From Klebsiella sp. RIT-PI-d (GTDB taxonomy: Bacteria; Pseudomonadota; Gammaproteobacteria; Enterobacterales; Enterobacteriaceae), in the NCBI RefSeq assembly GCF_001187865.1, contig NZ_LGIT01000009.1, positions 62,001 to 126,000 on the forward strand: DNA of 64,000 nt, in the 5' to 3' direction. Position numbers and translations under genes: made by a program. The notes beneath the pieces were generated by a model. It did no database searches. It was not told where the DNA came from and worked only from the letters and a program-made list of their open reading frames with translations. Position 1 is the first letter of the stretch, and each line of letters starts with the position of its first letter. Shown here piece by piece: positions 44,599-56,027 of the stretch.

Positions 44599-45048
44599 AT
44601 GGCTATCTGGGTTGATGCGGACGCATGTCCAAATGTAATTAAAGAGATTTTATTTCGCGCCGCCGAGCGTACACAAACCATGCTGACGCTGGTGGCTAAT
44701 CAGACGCTTCGCACGCCACCGTCCCGGGTGATCCGCACGTTGCGCGTAGAGAGCGGTTTCGACGTCGCCGATAACGAAATCGTACGCCTGTGCGCGCCGG
44801 GAGATTTAGTGATCACCGCCGATATTCCGCTGGCGGCTGACGTTATTGAAAAAGGCGCAGCAGCGTTAAACCCTCGTGGAGAACGCTACACCGAGGCGAC
44901 CATTCGCGAAAGGCTAAACATGCGTGATTTTATGGACACGATGCGGGCCAGCGGGATCCAGACCGGCGGGCCGGACAGTTTATCGCAGCGCGATCGCCAG
45001 CGTTTTGCTGCCGAGCTGGATAAATGGCTGCTCCAGCGGTCAAAATAA
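44599..45048 (+). CDS. yaiI: UPF0178 protein YaiI
   Basis: A 149-residue protein of the YaiI/YqxD family (UPF0178). The start [25 protein letters not shown] and the [26 protein letters not shown] segment are diagnostic; the acidic residues suggest a PIN-like nuclease fold, but activity is unproven. The ATG follows AGGAG. It is divergent from proC, as in E. coli. Confidence 0.93.
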   Translation: MAIWVDADACPNVIKEILFRAAERTQTMLTLVANQTLRTPPSRVIRTLRVESGFDVADNEIVRLCAPGDLVITADIPLAADVIEKGAAALNPRGERYTEATIRERLNMRDFMDTMRASGIQTGGPDSLSQRDRQRFAAELDKWLLQRSK

Positions 45049-45079
45049 TTGGGATGGGATGACCTTGTTGGACACATTA

Positions 45080-45097
45080 TGCAATAATATGTTTACA
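45080..45097 (+). promoter_or_regulatory. TyrR box upstream of aroL (distal)
   Basis: TGCAAT-N6-TTTACA matches the TyrR consensus TGTAAA-N6-TTTACA at most positions. It lies 56 bases upstream of a second, stronger box. E. coli aroL is controlled by TyrR through several boxes. Confidence 0.55.
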
Positions 45098-45152
45098 CCT
45101 TTACGACGGGCATCTGCGATAACCCCTTAGTTTCAGGTGGTCAGAACAAAAT

Positions 45153-45170
45153 TGTAATAAAAAATTTACA
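45153..45170 (+). promoter_or_regulatory. TyrR box upstream of aroL (proximal)
   Basis: TGTAAT-AAAAAA-TTTACA matches the TyrR consensus with one mismatch and ends about 85 bases before aroL. It is the better of the two sites. Confidence 0.7.
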
Positions 45171-45179
45171 CGCCATTTT

Positions 45180-45202
45180 TGTACTAGTTTGATAGTATGT
45201 AC
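45180..45202 (+). promoter_or_regulatory. TrpR operator-like palindrome upstream of aroL
   Basis: GTACTAG and TAGTATGTAC flank a short spacer and contain the CTAG-type half-site of TrpR operators. E. coli aroL is co-repressed by TrpR and TyrR from this position, so the call follows family knowledge plus the visible symmetry. Confidence 0.6.
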
Positions 45203-45255
45203 AGTTCTTTGGTCACCTTATCATTGCCTCGCAGTATCCGGGAGAATTCCATCTT

Positions 45256-45798
45256 ATGACGCAACCCGTTTTCTTTATTGGCCCCCGCGGCTGCGGTAAA
45301 ACCACCGTGGGTCAGGCGCTGGCACAAGAGCAAAACTGGCATTTTGTTGATACCGACCACTGGCTTCAGCAACGGGCGCAAATGGACGTCGCGGGGATCG
45401 TCGCCAATGAGGGCTGGGAAGGTTTCCGGGCGCGTGAAACCCAGGCGCTGCAAGCCGTGACTGCGCCATCAACGGTGATCGCCACCGGCGGGGGAATGGT
45501 GCTGGCCGGAATTAATCGTCATTTCATGCGCGATGCCGGTCTGGTTATCTATTTGCGTGCGCCGGTGCACGTGCTTACGGCGCGGCTTGAAGCGTTTCCT
45601 GAAGAGGGACAGCGCCCGGCGTTAACGGCTAAGCCGCTTGAGGAGGAGATCCGCGAGGTGCTGGCAGAGCGTGAAGCTCTGTACTGTGAAACGGCGCATT
45701 GTATTGTCGATGCCGCTCAGCCGCTTGAAAATATCATTACTGACGTGCTGGCCGCGCTTATGCTCCCCGCGTCTGACAGGCTACGTCTATACTCATAG
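45256..45798 (+). CDS. aroL: Shikimate kinase II
   Basis: A 180-residue kinase phosphorylating shikimate at O3 in aromatic amino-acid synthesis. The Walker A motif is [11 protein letters not shown]; shikimate and lid residues lie in [24 protein letters not shown] and RPALTAKPL. It is a few residues longer than E. coli AroL (174) at the C-terminus. Two TyrR boxes and a TrpR site precede it, and yaiA follows after 28 bases. Confidence 0.96.
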   Translation: MTQPVFFIGPRGCGKTTVGQALAQEQNWHFVDTDHWLQQRAQMDVAGIVANEGWEGFRARETQALQAVTAPSTVIATGGGMVLAGINRHFMRDAGLVIYLRAPVHVLTARLEAFPEEGQRPALTAKPLEEEIREVLAEREALYCETAHCIVDAAQPLENIITDVLAALMLPASDRLRLYS

Positions 45799-45826
45799 TT
45801 CTGACAACGAATAATGAGGAATACCT

Positions 45827-46018
45827 ATGCCGACCAACCCTCCGTACCCGCGTAAGTCCCGTATCGTGCCGGTTGAGAAAGGGGCCGATCATCCCAAAGT
45901 GACCTGGTATCAACTGCGGGCCGATCACCCGGAACCGGATGCGCTGATCAGTGAGCATGATACCGAGCAGGAAGCTCTGGATGCTCAGCGGCGCTATGAA
46001 GATCCTGACAAATCCTGA
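45827..46018 (+). CDS. yaiA: Small protein YaiA
   Basis: A 63-residue protein matching E. coli Yai[20 protein letters not shown], then [11 protein letters not shown] and a charged C-terminus. The ATG follows TGAGGAAT. It is carried in the aroL operon, so it is probably TyrR-controlled too. The function is unknown. Confidence 0.93.
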   Translation: MPTNPPYPRKSRIVPVEKGADHPKVTWYQLRADHPEPDALISEHDTEQEALDAQRRYEDPDKS

Positions 46019-46262
46019 GTCAGCAATTCTGGCGACCTCAATATATTCCTAAAGCACCATTAACTGGATATGAATCACATCTTTTACCTGTTGAAAAAGT
46101 TAACTAACAATTAGTATCAACTTAACGGTCATATTCTGGAATTTGTATGCTCTTTTAAACGCTCATCTGCGGTGTGCTGCTGAGCGTTTATCCATCGCAT
46201 GCATATGTATACAGCAGGGCCGTATTTATTTCGTTGTAAAGGCAGTTAATAAGGTGACCGAC

Positions 46263-46940
46263 ATGAGTGCGACTTTGGCGATGTTAACGATTGGCGTTGT
46301 GCCAATTCGTGAAGTATTGCCGCTACTGACCGAACATATCAGTGAAGATAAAATTACCCATATCAGTCTGCTGGGTAAAATGTCGCGGGAAGATGTCATG
46401 GAAGAGTATGCCGTGGAGCCTGGCGATGATGTACTGCTCACCATGCTAAGCGATCTACAGCCCGCAGAAGTCTCACGCGCTAAAGTCGAACGCGATTTGC
46501 AGGCGATCATCAATGTGCTGGATACCCAGCACTATGACGTTATTATCCTGATGAGTACCGCACAGCTTATCGGTATGAAAGCGCGTAACACGCTTCTTCT
46601 TGAACCGCTGCGTATTATTCCCCCGCTGGTTGCTTCTATTGTTGACGGTCATCAGGTTGGCGTTATTGTGCCTATGGAAGAACTGATTCATGCCCAGAAA
46701 ATAAAATGGCAGGTGCTGGAAAACCCACCGCTTTACGCGCTGGCACACCCGCTGTATGCCTCTGATGAAGAGTTAGTTGAGGCCGGACGCGAGCTGATTA
46801 ACCGCGGCGCCGATGTGTTAATGCTCGACTGCCTGGGCTTTTACCAGCGTCATCGTGATTTGCTGCAAAAAACCCTCGACGTACCGGTATTGCTTTCTAA
46901 TGCGCTGATTGCCCGTCTGGCGTCCGAACTGCTGGTATGA
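46263..46940 (+). CDS. aroM: AroM family protein
   Basis: A 225-residue protein of the AroM family, encoded downstream of aroL in E. coli and co-regulated by TyrR. The sequence begins [22 protein letters not shown] and contains [19 protein letters not shown] and [12 protein letters not shown] start it at 46263 after AAGGTGA. About 240 AT-rich bases separate it from yaiA, without a visible terminator. The fold resembles Asp/Glu racemase-like proteins, but no reaction is known. Confidence 0.92.
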   Translation: MSATLAMLTIGVVPIREVLPLLTEHISEDKITHISLLGKMSREDVMEEYAVEPGDDVLLTMLSDLQPAEVSRAKVERDLQAIINVLDTQHYDVIILMSTAQLIGMKARNTLLLEPLRIIPPLVASIVDGHQVGVIVPMEELIHAQKIKWQVLENPPLYALAHPLYASDEELVEAGRELINRGADVLMLDCLGFYQRHRDLLQKTLDVPVLLSNALIARLASELLV

Positions 46941-47016
46941 GCCATAATTTCGCGTGACAGTGAGAGAGTTTGCACCCTATATTGTTTAATCATCAATTGC
47001 TTAAACAGGGTCAGCT

Positions 47017-47301
47017 ATGCTTCAGAGTAATGAATACTTTTCAGGAAAAGTGAAGTCTATTGGTTTTACCAGCAGCAGTACTGGCCGTGCCAGCGTAGGT
47101 GTCATGGCCGAAGGCGAATATACCTTTAGCACGGCGACAGCGGAAGAAATGACGGTGGTGAGCGGCGCACTGAACGTACTGCTCCCGGGGGAAACGGAAT
47201 GGAACGTCTATTCTGCCGGGCAGGTTTTTAACGTGCCGGGCCACAGTGAATTCCATTTGCAGGTCGCTGAACCGACATCCTATCTTTGCCGCTACCTGTA
47301 A
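47017..47301 (+). CDS. ppnP: Pyrimidine/purine nucleoside phosphorylase
   Basis: A 94-residue cupin-fold protein identical in pattern to E. coli PpnP (YaiE): [36 protein letters not shown] and [24 protein letters not shown]. The enzyme phosphorolyses several nucleosides to free base and ribose 1-phosphate. It stands alone between aroM and the convergent rdgC. Confidence 0.94.
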   Translation: MLQSNEYFSGKVKSIGFTSSSTGRASVGVMAEGEYTFSTATAEEMTVVSGALNVLLPGETEWNVYSAGQVFNVPGHSEFHLQVAEPTSYLCRYL

Positions 47302-47305
47302 TATT

Positions 47306-47331
47306 AACTCCCCTCGTACCGCGGGGGAGTT
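47306..47331. terminator. Hairpin between ppnP and rdgC
   Basis: AACTCCCC and GGGGAGTT form an 8-bp stem with a 10-nt loop just after the ppnP stop, in the gap between convergent genes. Confidence 0.55.
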
Positions 47332-47355
47332 ATTGTCATCTGTCAGGATCAACGC

Positions 47356-48267
47356 TTAGCGCCGGGCTTCTCCGCCTAATCCTTCTACCAGACCTTTAAT
47401 CAGCGCGGCAAGCTCGCCGGTCATCAGCGTAAAGTCGGCATCAAAACGCTGAGCCACGTTCTCGCGCTCGATATCATCGTTCTGATCGCGCAGCTCATCG
47501 GCAAATTTCAGGCGCTTGATTGAACCGTCTTCGCAAATCATAAACTGGATCCGCTGCTGCCAGTCGAGGGCCAGCTTAGTCACCACTTTTCCCGCTTCGA
47601 TATGGACTGCGATCTCATCGCTGACCAGATCCTGTTTCTTCGCCCGGATCACGCCGCCGTCTTCTAATATTGCTTTCAGCTCGGCTTCGTCCAGCAGCTG
47701 GAAACCCTGGGCAACGGTGCCGGAGCGAACCCATTCTGTCAGCGTCAGCTCAACAGGCGTCTCCAGCGCCAGCGGCACAACCGGCAGCGAGCCGAGGCTT
47801 TTACGCAGTAATGCCAGTGTGTCTTCCGCTTTTTTAGCACTGGCACAGTCCACCATAATCAGATCGTTAACCGTATCAATCCACATCATGGTCTGGTTAA
47901 AACGGCTGAAAGCCCGCGGCAGCAGGGAGTGCAGCACTTCATCCTTCAGGGAATCTTTTTCTGTTTTTTTCAGCTTACGGCCCTGATCGGCTTCAAGCTT
48001 CGAAATTTTGGCTTCCAGCGCCTGTTTCACTACCGGAGAAGGGAGGATTTTTTCCTCTTTGCGCGCGCAGATAACGATTTGTCCATTCACTTCATGCGTG
48101 AATGCATCGCTCTGTGAGCCCATCGGCGGTACCCAGCCGGTTTTTGCCATATCCTGGCTTCCACAGGGCGTAAACGACAGTTCGGCTAACTGCTTTTCCA
48201 TCTCTTCGACCCGAAATGAGATGTCGCGGCTTAGACGGTAAACCATTAAATTTTTGAACCACAGCAT
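47356..48267 (-). CDS. rdgC: Recombination-associated protein RdgC
   Basis: A 303-residue ring-forming DNA-binding protein that modulates RecA filament activity. It matches E. coli RdgC in length and sequence: [57 protein letters not shown] and [16 protein letters not shown]. The start at 48267 gives the standard length; an in-frame extension to 48333 is not conserved. It diverges from mak. Confidence 0.96.
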   Translation of the reverse strand: MLWFKNLMVYRLSRDISFRVEEMEKQLAELSFTPCGSQDMAKTGWVPPMGSQSDAFTHEVNGQIVICARKEEKILPSPVVKQALEAKISKLEADQGRKLKKTEKDSLKDEVLHSLLPRAFSRFNQTMMWIDTVNDLIMVDCASAKKAEDTLALLRKSLGSLPVVPLALETPVELTLTEWVRSGTVAQGFQLLDEAELKAILEDGGVIRAKKQDLVSDEIAVHIEAGKVVTKLALDWQQRIQFMICEDGSIKRLKFADELRDQNDDIERENVAQRFDADFTLMTGELAALIKGLVEGLGGEARR

Positions 48268-48392
48268 GATAATTTCCACGGCATTGTCGTTAAATCCAGC
48301 CGGCATGATAACGAATTGTCGGCTGGCTTGCATTGCTAATCCGGGCAGACAGTTTTACGCTTTTGATATTAGGCACAATTGAGGATAGAGGT

Positions 48393-49298
48393 ATGCGGAT
48401 AGGGATCGATTTGGGCGGCACCAAAACAGAAGTTATCGCGCTGGCGGACGACGGAGAGCAGTTATTTCGTCACCGTTTACCGACGCCTGCCAATGATTAT
48501 GTTCAGACGATTGAAACCATCGCCACGCTGGTTGCGCTGGCGGAAGAAAGTATCGGTACAAAGGGAACGGTGGGGGTGGGAATTCCGGGATCGATTTCGT
48601 CGTTTAGCGGGCGGGTGAAAAACGCCAACTCAACCTGGCTGAACGGTCAGCCTTTCGATCGCGATCTGCGTATCCGCCTGGCGCGGGATGTCAGAATAGC
48701 CAACGACGCTAACTGTCTGGCAGTGTCAGAGGCCGTAGACGGCGCGGCGGCAGGGGCGCAAACCGTATTTGCGGTGATTATCGGGACCGGCTGCGGCGCG
48801 GGTGTGGCATTAAACGGTCGGGCGCACGCTGGCAGTAATGGCACCGCAGGCGAATGGGGGCATAATCCGCTGCCGTGGATGGACGAAGATGAATTGCGCT
48901 ATCGCGCTGAGGTTCCCTGCTATTGCGGCAAACAGGGCTGTATCGAAACTTTTATTTCCGGTACCGGCTTTGCTACGGATTATCAGCGCTTAAGCGGTCG
49001 CTCCCTGAAAGGCAGCGAGATCATGCAGCTGGTTGAGGCGCAGGACCCGCTGGCGGAGTTAGCGCTCAGCCGCTACGAGCTTCGGCTGGCCAAATCGCTG
49101 GGACAGGTGATCAATATTCTTGATCCCGACGTTATCGTGCTCGGGGGCGGGATGAGCAATACCGACAGGCTTTATAAAACGATACCGCCGCTCATTAAAA
49201 ACTGGGTGTTTGGCGGCGAGTGTGAGACGCCAGTCCGCAAGGCTGTTCACGGTGATTCCAGCGGTGTGCGGGGTGCCGCCTGGCTTTGGCCGCAGTAG
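48393..49298 (+). CDS. mak: Fructokinase (manno(fructo)kinase) Mak
   Basis: A 301-residue ROK-family sugar kinase. The N-terminal phosphate loop is [13 protein letters not shown], the ROK signature includes [32 protein letters not shown], and the zinc-binding cysteines are in [10 protein letters not shown]. It is very close to E. coli Mak (302 residues). I start it at 48393, after GAGGATAGAGG; a longer in-frame ORF from 48333 overlaps the rdgC promoter. In E. coli araJ follows; here a REP-like element and the convergent sbcC follow. Confidence 0.95.
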   Translation: MRIGIDLGGTKTEVIALADDGEQLFRHRLPTPANDYVQTIETIATLVALAEESIGTKGTVGVGIPGSISSFSGRVKNANSTWLNGQPFDRDLRIRLARDVRIANDANCLAVSEAVDGAAAGAQTVFAVIIGTGCGAGVALNGRAHAGSNGTAGEWGHNPLPWMDEDELRYRAEVPCYCGKQGCIETFISGTGFATDYQRLSGRSLKGSEIMQLVEAQDPLAELALSRYELRLAKSLGQVINILDPDVIVLGGGMSNTDRLYKTIPPLIKNWVFGGECETPVRKAVHGDSSGVRGAAWLWPQ

Positions 49299-49319
49299 GG
49301 CCAAAGCCTCGAACCCTGC

Positions 49320-49352
49320 GATGCCGGGTGGCGACTGCGCCTGCCCGGCCTG
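49320..49352. repeat. REP-like palindromic unit
   Basis: The stretch pairs GCCGGG-TGGCG with CGCC-T-GCCCGGC and has the composition and length of enterobacterial REP elements. It lies in the short gap between the convergent mak and sbcC genes, a usual REP setting. Confidence 0.6.
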
Positions 49353-49359
49353 TAAAAGA

Positions 49360-52300
49360 CTACTCCCTTACTGCAAAGGATTTATCCAGCTTGCTGTAGC
49401 CCAGACCGTTCACCTTTTTCACCTTGATCTGCACCGGAATACGTTCTTTCATAGCCTCTACGTGGCTGATAACGCCAATGGTTTTTCCGGTGGCATTCAG
49501 GGCGTCAAGCGCATCCAGCGCGGCATCCAGCGTTTCACTGTCGAGAGTGCCGAATCCTTCGTCGAGGAACAGTGAATCGATGCGGGTTTTATGGCTGACC
49601 AAATCAGAAAGCGCCAGCGCCAGTGCCAGACTGACGAGGAAGCTTTCCCCGCCGGAAAGCGTGCGCGTATCGCGCTCGGCATCGGCCTGCCAGGTATCCA
49701 CCACTTCAAGCTCCAGCGTATCGCTCACTTTGCGCTTTAATAAATAGCGCCCGTGAAGACGGGTAAGCTGCTTATTCGCCAGCCAGACGAGATTATCGAG
49801 CGTCAGGCCCTGGGCGAATTTACGGAACTTATCCCCCTCGCGAGAGCCAATCAGGCCGTTAAGCAGGCTCCAGTCTTCCACTTCCCCGGCTGCTTGTTCA
49901 ATGTGCTGCAGTAATGTCTGCTGATGCTGGCGGTTATCCGCATCCTGTTTCAGTTGCTGGCGGATCTCACCCAGACGCAATCCAGTTTCACGAAGTTGCT
50001 GATTAATCTGATCCAGCGTTATCCGAATTTGCCCGGGATCTTGTGTCGCTGATAGCCCTGCGGGAAGCAGCTGTTGATGCGCCTGAAGCTGGCTTTGCGC
50101 CTGCGTCGCCAGGGTCTGACACTGCTGAAGCTGATTCTCAAGCGTTTGCTTCAACGACTCCAGCTGGCGACGCACCGGTTCATCCAGCAACGCGGTCTGG
50201 AACGCTGCGCTGTCGGTAAACTGGCTGGCACTGAGCGCGGTATCAAAGTGCTTTTGCGCCTGCTGCAGACGCGAAACTTCCAGCGTTTCCTGCTGCTGTA
50301 AAGTGTGCCACTGGCTCTCCAGCTTAACGCAGTCATCATGCGCCGTGCGCCAGCCTTCCAGCGGGACCCGCCCATCCGTCACTGGGGCATCCGTTTGCGG
50401 CAGGGTGTCGAGCAGCGGCACAAGCTGCGCCAGCGCCTCCTGGCACGACGTCAGCTCCGCCTGACGGGTCTGCCATGTGCTCGCCTCCTCCTCGCGTGCT
50501 GCCAGCCAGGCTGATTCCCCACCTTCGGCAGGCCAGTCCAGCGCCAGCGTCTGCAACGCGTTAGCAAGCGTGGTACGCTGGGCGGTAAGATAGTGCTCAA
50601 ACTCGCTAACCTGCTGATGACTCTCTGCGATCTGATTTTCCAGATGCTGGCGCTGGATGAGCTGATGAAGCTGCTGCTCGTACCGCGCCTGCTCATCCTG
50701 CCACGGTGCAATATCGTCATGGGGCTGGAGCGCGATATGCAACGTTGCGCCGAGCGTTTGCCACTCCTCAATCAGCGTTAGCTCCTCCTGAGCAAGCGTC
50801 TTGATCTCGCCTTCATCGCGTTGCTGCTGAACCAGAATAGCGTCCGCCTGACCGCGAATTTTGCCGCCTTCATCAGCCAGCACCCTGACCTCTTTTTCCA
50901 GTTCGTCGAGACGCGCCTGATTGACACTGAGTTCAAGCGTACGGTATTGCTCGACGGCGGGGTGGGCGGTGGAGCCGCACAGCGGGCACGGCTGCCCGGA
51001 CTGTAAATGTGCACGCTGACTTTGCAGATCGTTAATCAGCGCTTCCTGCTGGCAGATCGTTTTCACGTCGGCCCGCAGCTGATCTTTATCTTTATAACGC
51101 TGGCGCAGGTGCGTAAGCGAGTGGGTCAGTCGGGTATGTTCCGTTTGTGCCGTCTCAACCGCTGTTCGAAGCTGCGCGAGGCGATGACGTAGCGGTATCA
51201 GGCGGCTATGTACGGCGCCCAGCCGCTGACGTAGCGGACGTTGCTGGGTAAAACGCGCAAGCGCTTCGCTAACCTCCGCCGGGCTCAGAGTGAGTTCCAC
51301 CGTCGGTAGTGCAGCCAGCTGTTGTTGATAACCCATGAGCTGCTGCTGCTTTTGCCGCAGCTGGGCGTTATCGCGTGCCTGTTGGCTGAACGCGTGACGC
51401 CAGCCGGCCAGTTCGCTCTGCCAGACGCGATAACGATCGTGCTGCTGTAGCCAGTCAGTCAGCGTTTTCTGCGTCATATGCAGCGCAGTATGCCGTTGTT
51501 CGGCGCTGGCCCGCAGGTGGGCGCGTCGGATCAATACACTCTGTAAGCGAGTATTCACTTCCTGCGCTTGCTGCTGGGTTTGCGCCACGGCAACCTGCTG
51601 CTCCTGGCAGCGGATCCATAAGGGACGCAGCTGCTCCGCAGGCTGGGCCAGCGTCAGCTTCTTAAGCTGCGGTTGCGCCTGCTCCAGCGCCTGCTGCGCC
51701 TGATCTCGTGCGGCCGCCGTACGTAAATGCTCTGCATGCAGCTCCTGCTGACGCGTTAACCAGTGCAGGTGATTTTGCTTTTGAGCCTGCAGGCTTAGCT
51801 GCTGACGCTCCTCGTCAGTAAGCACCTGCAAACCTTGCTCCAGGGCCTGATGTTGCTCGCGATCGAGCAGCGCCACACCGGCCGCCTGCGCCTGGTATTT
51901 TTCCAGCTCGATGCGGGCAAGTTTATGTTTTTCAAATACCATAGCCGAGATCTGACCATAGATCTCGGTGCCGGTCAGTTCTTCCAGCAGTTCGGCGCGC
52001 TCTTTCGGTTTAGCATTTAAAAAAGCAGCAAACTGTCCCTGAGAAAGCAGCATTGAGCGGGTAAAACGGCCGTAATCCAGTCCGGTCAGGGTCGCGGTCA
52101 GTTCCAGCTTATCTTTCACCTTATCAGCCAGAATTTTACCGTCTGCACAGCGGGCCAGCTCCACGCGCGGAGCCTGAAGATTACCGCCAGGCTGATTTCG
52201 TGCGCGATTCTGGCTCCAGAAGGCACGATAAGCTTCGCCTTTCACTTCAAACTCGACCTCCGCCAGGCAGTCAGCGGTATCACGGGTCATTAAATCGTTC

Positions 52301-52503
52301 TGCGACTGTGAAAGCGTACTCAGGCGGGGCGTTTCATGATAGAGCGCCAGACAGATGGCATCCAGCAGGGTCGTTTTCCCGGCGCCGGTGGGGCCGGTAA
52401 TGGCGAACAGCCCGTTGCTGGCGAACGGCTCAGCGGTAAAGTCAATTTTCCATTCGCCTTTCAGGGAGTTAAGGTTTTTCAGGCGCAGGCTGACAATTTT
52501 CAT
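49360..52503 (-). CDS. sbcC: Exonuclease subunit SbcC
   Basis: A 1047-residue SMC-like ATPase (Rad50 homologue) that works with SbcD to cleave hairpins and protein-blocked DNA ends. Walker A is GPTGAGKTT near residue 35. Two long coiled-coil stretches rich in Gln, Leu, Glu and Ala flank the zinc hook CPLCG (about residue 505). The signature [19 protein letters not shown] and Walker [13 protein letters not shown] lie near the C-terminus. The length is within one residue of E. coli SbcC. The start overlaps the sbcD stop by 4 nt. Confidence 0.96.
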   Translation of the reverse strand: MKIVSLRLKNLNSLKGEWKIDFTAEPFASNGLFAITGPTGAGKTTLLDAICLALYHETPRLSTLSQSQNDLMTRDTADCLAEVEFEVKGEAYRAFWSQNRARNQPGGNLQAPRVELARCADGKILADKVKDKLELTATLTGLDYGRFTRSMLLSQGQFAAFLNAKPKERAELLEELTGTEIYGQISAMVFEKHKLARIELEKYQAQAAGVALLDREQHQALEQGLQVLTDEERQQLSLQAQKQNHLHWLTRQQELHAEHLRTAAARDQAQQALEQAQPQLKKLTLAQPAEQLRPLWIRCQEQQVAVAQTQQQAQEVNTRLQSVLIRRAHLRASAEQRHTALHMTQKTLTDWLQQHDRYRVWQSELAGWRHAFSQQARDNAQLRQKQQQLMGYQQQLAALPTVELTLSPAEVSEALARFTQQRPLRQRLGAVHSRLIPLRHRLAQLRTAVETAQTEHTRLTHSLTHLRQRYKDKDQLRADVKTICQQEALINDLQSQRAHLQSGQPCPLCGSTAHPAVEQYRTLELSVNQARLDELEKEVRVLADEGGKIRGQADAILVQQQRDEGEIKTLAQEELTLIEEWQTLGATLHIALQPHDDIAPWQDEQARYEQQLHQLIQRQHLENQIAESHQQVSEFEHYLTAQRTTLANALQTLALDWPAEGGESAWLAAREEEASTWQTRQAELTSCQEALAQLVPLLDTLPQTDAPVTDGRVPLEGWRTAHDDCVKLESQWHTLQQQETLEVSRLQQAQKHFDTALSASQFTDSAAFQTALLDEPVRRQLESLKQTLENQLQQCQTLATQAQSQLQAHQQLLPAGLSATQDPGQIRITLDQINQQLRETGLRLGEIRQQLKQDADNRQHQQTLLQHIEQAAGEVEDWSLLNGLIGSREGDKFRKFAQGLTLDNLVWLANKQLTRLHGRYLLKRKVSDTLELEVVDTWQADAERDTRTLSGGESFLVSLALALALSDLVSHKTRIDSLFLDEGFGTLDSETLDAALDALDALNATGKTIGVISHVEAMKERIPVQIKVKKVNGLGYSKLDKSFAVRE

Positions 52504-53702
52504 ACTTGATCCTCATCAGACAGGGTTTCCAGCGTCTGACCGAAAAGCGTAAACAGGCGTTTTTGCTGAGCGTCATTAAGATCTTCCTGGGCGAGGCGGC
52601 GTTCAAAAACGTCCTCTACCGTGAGCTCGCTGAGCGTTTCGCGCACTTCGCCTTCCAGGATCCGCTGGCGATGCTCGCGACTGCGGCGGACTAACAATAC
52701 CTCGACGGGTAAATCCGCCGTCAGAGTCTGGATTTGGCGCTGAATATCATGCAGATATTCGGTACTGGTAATTTCAATATCCAGCCAGGTGGTTGGCGTG
52801 GCAGGCGCATCGCGCCACTGCATGAGCTGGTCAGTAATTCCTGCAAAATCCCCTTTGATAACGGCCAGCGGCTGCGTAACCGGAACCTCAAGTGGCATTA
52901 CCTCGACCAGGGTTCCCTGCTCAAAGGTGACCAGATTAATGCTCTTGCGTTTGCCCGTCTCATCAAAGCTCAGGGAGATGGGGGAGCCACAGTAGCGAAT
53001 ATGTTCGCTGCCGTTAATTTTTTGCGCGCGGTGAATATGTCCCAGCGCGATATAGTCCGCCGGCGGGAAGTTTTGCGCCGGAAACGCATCGAGGGTGCCG
53101 ATATAAATGTCGCGCACCGACTCGCTTTTACTCACCCCAACCGTGGTCAGGTGACCGCTGGCAATAATCGGAAGGCGCAGGTCGCCTCGCAGCGCGCAGG
53201 CATTTTGATACTGCTGCTGATAATAGTCAGTAATAGCCGTGAGTAAACGCTGCTGTTTCTGGCTACCAGACTGCCCCGCCTGGCTGATGACCATATCGCG
53301 CGGACGTAAAAAGGGCACCGGGCAGAATACCGCGCCGGGCGTGCCGTCACGCTGCAAAAGCATTTGCGGTTCATGGCCTGCGCTGGCAATTACCGTGGTA
53401 TTAAGAAACGCCAGAATATCGCGTGACTCATTCAGGGTGGCGACAGAATCATGGTTTCCCGCCAGCACCACAAGATGGCAACCAGTTTTTTGCAAGTCGA
53501 CCACAAACTGATAATACATTTCGCGGGCGTAGCTCGGCGGCGAGCCAGTATCAAAAATATCGCCGGCCACAATAATCGTATCGACCAGATGCGTTTGTGC
53601 TGTATCCAGCAGCCAGCTAAGAAAAGCTTTATGCTCGGCGGCACGGCTTTTACTGTAGAAATTCTGGCCGAGATGCCAGTCTGAAGTATGAATGATGCGC
53701 AT
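52500..53702 (-). CDS. sbcD: Exonuclease subunit SbcD
   Basis: A 400-residue Mre11-type nuclease, the catalytic partner of SbcC. The phosphoesterase motifs appear in order: [45 protein letters not shown] and ALGHIHRAQ. It is the first gene of the sbcD-sbcC pair and diverges from phoB across a shared promoter region. Confidence 0.96.
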   Translation of the reverse strand: MRIIHTSDWHLGQNFYSKSRAAEHKAFLSWLLDTAQTHLVDTIIVAGDIFDTGSPPSYAREMYYQFVVDLQKTGCHLVVLAGNHDSVATLNESRDILAFLNTTVIASAGHEPQMLLQRDGTPGAVFCPVPFLRPRDMVISQAGQSGSQKQQRLLTAITDYYQQQYQNACALRGDLRLPIIASGHLTTVGVSKSESVRDIYIGTLDAFPAQNFPPADYIALGHIHRAQKINGSEHIRYCGSPISLSFDETGKRKSINLVTFEQGTLVEVMPLEVPVTQPLAVIKGDFAGITDQLMQWRDAPATPTTWLDIEITSTEYLHDIQRQIQTLTADLPVEVLLVRRSREHRQRILEGEVRETLSELTVEDVFERRLAQEDLNDAQQKRLFTLFGQTLETLSDEDQV

Positions 53703-53807
53703 GTCGATTCCGTGGCAAAAAAGCGTAGCGCCGATTATAACGTTTCATGCGGGCAGGGCGAAGCCGCTCTGTCATATCTCCGTTATGCTAACGTCATCAG
53801 GGGATCT

Positions 53808-53841
53808 TTTTCATAAATCTGTCACAAATCTGACGCATAAT
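53808..53841 (+). promoter_or_regulatory. Pho box of the phoB promoter
   Basis: Three 7-mers at 11-base spacing (TTTTCAT, CTGTCAC, CTGACGC, 53808-53836) form the Pho box, closely resembling that of E. coli phoB. A CATAAT -10 candidate overlaps its right edge. It would mediate autoregulation of phoBR. Confidence 0.75.
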
Positions 53842-53876
53842 GATATCGCTATCCATAATGATAAACAGGGTAAAAA

Positions 53877-54566
53877 ATGGCGAGACGTATTCTGGTCGTA
53901 GAAGATGAAGCTCCAATTCGTGAAATGGTTTGCTTTGTCCTCGAGCAAAATGGTTTTCAGCCCGTCGAAGCAGAAGATTATGACAGTGCGGTGAACCAGC
54001 TCAATGAACCCTGGCCCGATTTGATCCTGCTGGACTGGATGCTCCCCGGCGGTTCCGGCATCCAGTTTATTAAACATATCAAGCGTGAAGCGCTCACGCG
54101 TGAAATCCCGGTTGTGATGCTGACGGCACGCGGTGAAGAAGAAGATCGCGTCCGCGGACTGGAAACCGGCGCTGATGACTACGTCACCAAACCGTTTTCA
54201 CCTAAAGAGTTAGTGGCGCGGATCAAGGCGGTTATGCGCCGCATCTCCCCGATGGCGGTTGATGAAGTGATTGAGATGCAGGGATTAAGTCTCGATCCCT
54301 CCTCGCACCGGGTAATGGCTGGTGAAAGCCCGCTTGATATGGGGCCGACTGAATTTAAACTCCTGCACTTTTTCATGACCCATCCTGAGCGCGTTTACAG
54401 CCGCGAGCAGTTGCTGAACCACGTCTGGGGAACCAACGTCTACGTCGAAGATCGCACGGTAGATGTGCATATTCGCCGCCTGCGTAAAGCGCTGGAGCAG
54501 GGCGGACACGATCGCATGGTTCAAACCGTTCGCGGCACGGGTTATCGTTTTTCCACCCGTTTTTGA
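53877..54566 (+). CDS. phoB: Phosphate regulon response regulator PhoB
   Basis: A 229-residue OmpR-family response regulator. The receiver domain (residues 1-120) shows the acidic pocket VEDE, the phospho-acceptor Asp in LLDWMLPGG (about residue 53) and the conserved Lys in [15 protein letters not shown]. The winged-helix DNA-binding domain (about 127-229) ends [15 protein letters not shown] and VRGTGYRFS. It activates phoA and other Pho genes, and phoR follows after 21 bases. Confidence 0.97.
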   Translation: MARRILVVEDEAPIREMVCFVLEQNGFQPVEAEDYDSAVNQLNEPWPDLILLDWMLPGGSGIQFIKHIKREALTREIPVVMLTARGEEEDRVRGLETGADDYVTKPFSPKELVARIKAVMRRISPMAVDEVIEMQGLSLDPSSHRVMAGESPLDMGPTEFKLLHFFMTHPERVYSREQLLNHVWGTNVYVEDRTVDVHIRRLRKALEQGGHDRMVQTVRGTGYRFSTRF

Positions 54567-54587
54567 TACCTGACAGGAGTGTGACGC

Positions 54588-55877
54588 GTGCTGGAACGTC
54601 TGTCATGGAAAAGGCTGGTTTTTGAACTCATCGTCTGCTGCCTGCCCGCGCTGGTGCTCGGCGCCTTTTTTGGCTATCTGCCGTGGTTTTTGCTGGCATC
54701 CGTCACGGGGCTGCTGGTGTGGCACTTTCTCAATTTACTGCGACTGTCGTGGTGGCTATGGGTTGATCGCAGTATGACGCCGCCGCCGGGGCGCGGAAGC
54801 TGGGAGCCGCTGCTTTACGGGCTGCATCTAATGCAGATGCGTAATAAAAAGCGCCGCCGCGAGTTGGGTAATCTGATTAAACGCTTTCGCAGCGGAGCCG
54901 AATCGCTGCCGGACGCCGTGGTTCTGACCACCGAAGAGGGCACTATCTTCTGGTGTAACGGCCTTGCACAGCAGGTTCTCGGGCTGCGCTGGCCGGACGA
55001 TAATGGGCAAAATATTCTCAACCTGCTGCGTTACCCCGAATTTACGCTTTATCTTAAGCAACGTGATTTCAGCAAGCCGCTCAATTTGATCCTGAGTAAT
55101 GGCCGTCATCTTGAATTTCGCGTGATGCCTTACAGTGAAAATCAACGTCTGATGGTGGCGCGAGATACCACTCAAATGCACCAGCTTGAAGGGGCAAGAC
55201 GCAACTTTTTTGCCAACGTCAGTCATGAATTGCGTACACCGCTGACCGTGTTACAGGGCTATCTGGAAATGATGCAGGAGCAAACGCTGGAAGGCGCGCC
55301 AAGAGAGAAAGCGCTGCATACCATGCGTGAGCAGACGCAGCGTATGGAGTCACTGGTGAAGCAGTTGTTGACCCTGTCTAAAATTGAAGCTGCGCCTGCG
55401 CTGGTGCTGAATGAAAAAATTGATGTTCCGATGATGCTGCGCGTTATCGAGCGGGAAGCACAGACCCTGAGTCATGACCAGCATACGCTGCATTTTACCG
55501 TGGATAACACACTCAGCGTGTTGGGTAATGAGGAACAGCTACGTAGCGCGATCTCTAATCTGGTCTACAACGCCGTTAATCATACGCCTGCTGGTACGAC
55601 AATAACTCTACAGTGGCAGCGGACCGAGAGCGGGGCACTATTCACCCTTGAAGATAACGGACCGGGCATTGCGCCAGAGCATATCCCGCGTTTGACAGAG
55701 CGTTTTTACCGGGTGGATAAAGCGCGATCCCGGCAAACTGGCGGCAGTGGTTTAGGTCTGGCGATTGTAAAGCATGCGTTGAATCATCATGATAGTCAGC
55801 TAAAAATTGAGAGTCAGCCGGGCGAGGGAACGCGTTTTAGTTTCTTACTACCGCAACGTTTCATTGCCAAAAATTAG
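54588..55877 (+). CDS. phoR: Phosphate regulon sensor kinase PhoR
   Basis: A 429-residue inner-membrane histidine kinase. Two N-terminal helices (residues 10-60) are followed by a charged linker and a PAS domain ([20 protein letters not shown]). The phospho-acceptor His is in [10 protein letters not shown] (about residue 212). The N, G1 and G2 boxes are [31 protein letters not shown] and [12 protein letters not shown]. The start is GTG, as in E. coli. It phosphorylates PhoB when phosphate is scarce. Confidence 0.97.
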   Translation: MLERLSWKRLVFELIVCCLPALVLGAFFGYLPWFLLASVTGLLVWHFLNLLRLSWWLWVDRSMTPPPGRGSWEPLLYGLHLMQMRNKKRRRELGNLIKRFRSGAESLPDAVVLTTEEGTIFWCNGLAQQVLGLRWPDDNGQNILNLLRYPEFTLYLKQRDFSKPLNLILSNGRHLEFRVMPYSENQRLMVARDTTQMHQLEGARRNFFANVSHELRTPLTVLQGYLEMMQEQTLEGAPREKALHTMREQTQRMESLVKQLLTLSKIEAAPALVLNEKIDVPMMLRVIEREAQTLSHDQHTLHFTVDNTLSVLGNEEQLRSAISNLVYNAVNHTPAGTTITLQWQRTESGALFTLEDNGPGIAPEHIPRLTERFYRVDKARSRQTGGSGLGLAIVKHALNHHDSQLKIESQPGEGTRFSFLLPQRFIAKN

Positions 55878-55952
55878 CATATCGGGGACGTACGTAAGAA
55901 AATCTTTCCGCAGATCCGCCTTCGCTGGTTTGCTTACTTTGCAGGTTAGCGA

Positions 55953-55987
55953 AGCGGACACCATATCCTGATGTCTGCTGCTTTTTT
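55953..55987 (+). terminator. Intrinsic terminator of phoBR
   Basis: AGCGGACA and TGTCTGCT form an 8-bp stem with one G-U pair and an 11-nt loop, followed closely by a run of six T residues. Confidence 0.7.
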
Positions 55988-56027
55988 GTTCGAATGATCA
56001 GCCATCAGTTTTTCTGATATCTGGTTC

